Positions 33,854 to 64,000 of a DNA stretch of 64,000 nucleotides are shown here, piece by piece (positions within the stretch are counted from its first letter, which is position 1; each line of letters opens with the position of its first letter). Position numbers and translations under genes: made by a program. Under the pieces are notes generated by a model. It did not search any database and was not told where the DNA came from. It saw only the letters and a program-made list of their open reading frames with translations. This DNA is from Schistosoma haematobium (taxonomy: Eukaryota > Platyhelminthes > Trematoda > Strigeidida > Schistosomatidae), in contig NC_067200.1 in assembly GCF_000699445.3 (NCBI RefSeq), positions 5,410,950 to 5,474,949 on the forward strand, written 5' to 3'.

Positions 33854-36055
33854 TTAACGATAAATTTAAGGAATGACTAATGAAATTCGTTAATAATTGA
33901 ATCTTAATTGTCCACGATTTCTGTTGCTGTTGTTGTTCGAATCCAGATAAACAAACCATCAGAATACACTCAATACATTGAATTCATTTTCAGCATTACA
34001 TTTTTGATATTCTGTGCTCAATTTCCAGGAATCTGTGAAGTGAATTTTATATTCTACAAGACATTCAACATAAGTTGATATCAGCTTTGTGTATGTTAGA
34101 TGTGCTTGAATTGTTCTCTCTTTTTCAATTGTCATAGATACAATTCTTATTTGATTTAATGGAAGTTTTCTTCTTTTCTTTTTTTTAAGATTTTGTTCAG
34201 TTTTTTATGATTTGTTTTTGCTATCCATAACTTGTAACCATGAACTTTCTATAGTGATTTTTATGCATGAATGATTTAATTTTTCATGTTTTGTTTCTTT
34301 GAATAAGTGTGTAACTTTTGCCTAGTGTTCTTTTTTTCCAGAAATATATTTTGCCTACTGATAATATAAATAAGTAGTTTTCATTGTTGAGTTAGTTTTT
34401 TTCTATCAAGAACTTTTAGCGAAAGCGATACCTCGAAGTAATCTTGTCAAAGTAAAACTAATTTTTAGCTAATCCAAATACAGGCTTGTGTCAAGGAATA
34501 ATTTATTACATGAAATCCCGAAAAAAAAACAATTCAGATTTAGGGTCAGGACGCGGGGTTAACAGTAGGGAATGAAGTTTAGAATTAGCGTTAGGATTAG
34601 TAAAAATTTTCAATTGTCACTTTTAGAATAACCAGTCAGGAATATCTATTCAGAATGCAAATTTCATGTAGGTCCTAAAATGTTTTAAGAAATGGTGAAC
34701 TGTCATAGTATTAGTAGATTTATTATCAATAATGAACTGATTAGTGCTAATTAATCGATAATTAAGGCTACAAATCGTAGTAATGTAAGCCTGATAGACA
34801 TTGGCTTTTAACGCTAGAGGACCCTATATATTAAGTCTGACTTCCTACACTCAAACTCCTAGATTCTAACTCCCAACACCAATACTCATGATCTTAATCC
34901 TAAAATACCAATCTTAACAGTTCATTCCGTAAAGGAACTGTTATCCAATCCTTTAGAAGTACGAAATATTGTGAAAATTGTGAACTGCAGAGACCTATCT
35001 GCAACAACGTTTTAGATTCGTACGTTGGTTAACTTCATTTTGACTGGTCGCTCAATGCCATCAGTGCAGTATAGTCTCATACTCAGAAGAAACAACAATC
35101 TAGTACTTCATGGTTTTCCATGGTGATGTAAACTACAAAATTTAACACAAACATCGTCCAGTAAAAATCTCAAAAATGCGGCTGGTAAACTCCTTTCTAA
35201 ACCCACTTTTCCTCATATCGAAACAGTATCGTCGATAGAGTTTTTGTTGGGACGGCTTCCTAGAACTACGATGGAGCCTTCAAAGGCCCTAAAGCAACCG
35301 AACAGTTCCCATCTAATCAGAACGTGATGGAGTTTCCTAGAATACCAATTTGGTATGTTTCTATTGGACAGTAGCACAGCATTACCTCTTTGCGAATTGA
35401 CTAAATTATAATGTTGATATTTATAAATACCCATGATTTTTTGTACATTTTGATTCCTGCCCAACAAACTATTCTTCAGCTTTCTATTTTGCAACTGTAG
35501 GGTTCTATACGTTCGACATGGATTAGTTGCATACCGTATTCTATGTTAATCACATAACAGTTTTCTTGGTATAGAAAACAAAACAAAATGGAATTTATAA
35601 ACAAGTAAGCAATTTGTTTATAATTTTCTTTTCATCATTAATTATCAAATACTGATTAGATAGAATTTTACAATGGACTCATGTATTTTTCTTTGTTTTT
35701 AGTGAATGAACAGAACAAAAACAAAATCCATATTCCTTGATCATGTAATCAAATCACATTGTTCACATATAGATTTATTTGAATAATTTTGTATACATAT
35801 TGTTTCTAGGCAACTTTATTTTCATGTATATACAAATTGAACATAAAAAGGGGACAATTTAGAAGATATATTTTGGATTGGTTATATTATACATTTCCTA
35901 GTGAATGAAACTATGTAAATCTGTTGATCTGGTATGATTGAAGAACATATATAACACTTTAAGTTGTTACTTTCTGATACTACTACTAGTACTACTACTA
36001 ATAATAGTAAGTAGTATATAAGCAACATTAAAATTTAACTGTATTTCTATGTGCA
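33854..36055. other. intergenic stretch between converging genes
   Basis: AT-rich sequence between the cortactin and NAV stop codons. It should hold both 3' UTRs. I see no conserved coding sequence. The minus-strand 93-codon frame at 35494-35213 resembles nothing I recognise. Confidence 0.5.
35815..35820 (-). promoter_or_regulatory. candidate polyadenylation signal for NAV
   Basis: AATAAA on the minus strand about 235 bp downstream of the NAV stop codon; another AATAAA is at 35779-35774. In such AT-rich DNA chance matches are common, so only the position supports the call. Confidence 0.35.
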
Positions 36056-62630
<26,575 letters not shown>

Positions 62631-62834
62631 CTAATTTTGTGATAAAAGAAAGGAAATAATATTAGGTAAATAGAAGCAATAAATGTGATGAATTCAAAAT
62701 CAAAGCATTACTGACATAGAGAAAGAACAGAGTAGTAGTCATAGTGAATATGAAAGTGGAATATATTAGTGATCCAATATAAGTCTATTGAGCAACGTAG
62801 GCTATGAAATTGTGGCTTTAATAGTATACAGTAA

Positions 62835-62904
62835 TTTCATTGAAATCATGAACCAATATTAGTTAGACCATTACTGAAAACCTGAAAGCACTGAATGGTT
62901 ATTC
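62835..62904 (-). mobile_element. hammerhead SINE family B, cut by a retroelement
   Basis: The tail complement (CATGAACCAATATTAGTTAG) and CTGAAAGCACTGAATGGTTA stop abruptly where the non-LTR copy at 62905 begins, so that element inserted into the SINE or replaced its other half. Confidence 0.6.
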
Positions 62905-63306
62905 GGCCTCCAAATGCCGTGGTATAGCCGAGAGTGGGGAGAGTCAGCTCTCCCTCCATTGACAACCAGAGCAACTATTAATTTAGGTACATGGAATGCT
63001 CGTACAATGTGGGAGACCGGGAGAGTCTTCCAAATTGCTACAGAAATAAGGAGATATATTGGACGCAGGTTGGAGAACAACGAATAGCTTCAGGGGAGCT
63101 TTATAAGACAAGCCCTTATATGGAATTCTCAAGGCCAAAAGAAAAGAGGAAGACCACGGAACACATTACGCCGAGAAATCGAAACAGACATGAGAAAAAT
63201 GAACGAAAATTGGATAGAACTAGAAAGAAAGGCCCAGGACATTGTGGGTTGGAGAATGTTGGTCGGCGGCCTATACTCCATTGGGAGTAACAGGTGTAAG
63301 TAAGTA
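62905..63306 (+). mobile_element. non-LTR family B, internally deleted mini-copy
   Basis: Starts with a 5' end (CCTCCAAATGCCGTGGTATA, GTGGGGAGAGTCAGCTCTCC), then the endonuclease start INLGTWNARTMWETGRVFQI. It then jumps at about 63090-63105 to the extreme C-terminal region ([24 protein letters not shown] in frame) and the tail GGAGTAACAGGTGTAAGTAA. Everything between endonuclease start and RT end is missing. Confidence 0.82.
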
Positions 63307-63419
63307 AGTAAGTAATCATATATACCGTCATGGTTTTACTCTTGTGATTTGTTGCATGGTAAGAACCGTCTACCAAGAATCGAAGTTCGAATTTCAGTGT
63401 AAACAATGAAAGTAAATTA

Positions 63420-63485
63420 TTTCATTCGCTCTCACTCTCTCTCTACATCCACCCACCCACCCATCCACACACACACACACACACT
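63420..63485. repeat. (CT)n, (CCCA)n and (CA)n low-complexity tract
   Basis: CTCTCACTCTCTCTCTA, then CCACCCACCCACCCATCC, then (CA)n up to about 63485. Confidence 0.9.
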
Positions 63486-64000
63486 AGTATTTATAAGCAC
63501 CTATTTAGAAGAATTCGTTTTCCTGCCTAAATTACAGTAATCAACTACTGAATAGCAATTTTTCTAAGGTATTAATCATTTTACCATCAAGTATGTACAA
63601 TTAATAATCGTAATAATGCAATAATAATAATGATAATGTATCTGTTGAAGGGAAGCCTAATGGAATACAAGAGTGTGTTTCACTTTTAGAATTCCAATGA
63701 ATTTCATAATACATACAACTAAGCTACCCAATAACATTTATATACACACATATGCCTAAGCATAAATAGTTCACAATAGAAGAGAGAAATGAATGAAACA
63801 AGAAGAGAAAAAGAAAACAAGAAAAGAAAAGAAAAGAAACGAAAAAAAGCCCAAATGAAACAGGTGAAACTATGATTAGAATTATTCATAGTTGAATATA
63901 TGCGTTGGTTGGCCTATTTATTGATTCAAAGAGATGATTAATTAATCAACAATGTTTAACGAATTAATCTAGATAAGGTCAACTAACAAATACATTTATG

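Noticed and set aside
35213..35494. 93-codon minus-strand frame in the intergenic region
   Set aside because: No family resemblance, no splice or repeat support; left unannotated as a gene.

Overview
The window looks like a schistosome (trematode flatworm, Schistosoma or a close relative) nuclear chromosome. It is AT-rich, has long introns, and is dense in repeats known from Schistosoma: SINE-like repeats carrying hammerhead ribozymes (Sm-alpha type), Penelope-like elements, CR1- and RTE-like non-LTR retrotransposons and gypsy-type LTR fragments. The taxonomic call is inference from repeat content and protein style; no database search was run.

Two host genes are present, arranged tail to tail. 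(1) On the plus strand, 12685-33853, a complete cortactin gene: ten coding exons with compatible phases give 432 residues, with an N-terminal acidic Arp2/3-binding motif, about 3.5 to 4 actin-binding cortactin repeats, a glutamine-rich coiled region, a low-complexity linker and a C-terminal SH3 domain. (2) On the minus strand, 62630-36056, the C-terminal part of a neuron navigator (NAV/unc-53) gene: seven exons with compatible phases give 946 residues down to the stop, while the 5' part lies beyond the right edge. It has the NAV basic motif, the NAV coiled coil, an unusual Asn/Thr/Pro run, and the NAV AAA-related C-terminal region. In that region the Walker A and Walker B signatures are not recognisable.

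Layout. 1-12600: no host gene seen; MITE remnant, solo LTRs (2293-2648 and 4727-5099), Penelope-like element (5105-6975), CR1-like RT fragment interrupted by an inverted Sm-alpha element, RTE 3' ends, and an RT C-terminal fragment of a second non-LTR family. 12685-33853: cortactin, whose introns hold a 4 kb RTE-like element with a nearly open reading frame (three nonsense codons), a second Penelope family, gypsy RT/RNase H/integrase and many SINEs. 33854-36055: intergenic. 36056-62630: NAV, with introns carrying a second Penelope copy, MITEs, about 500 bp non-autonomous elements, more non-LTR fragments and many hammerhead-bearing SINEs. 62631-64000: NAV intron or upstream sequence with an internally deleted non-LTR copy.

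The most striking observations are the apparently ATP-binding-dead NAV domain; two coexisting SINE families that both carry hammerhead ribozymes and repeatedly occur as inverted dimers; and the fact that the best preserved ribozymes lie in introns in the same sense as the host transcript. One copy matches the whole hammerhead consensus.
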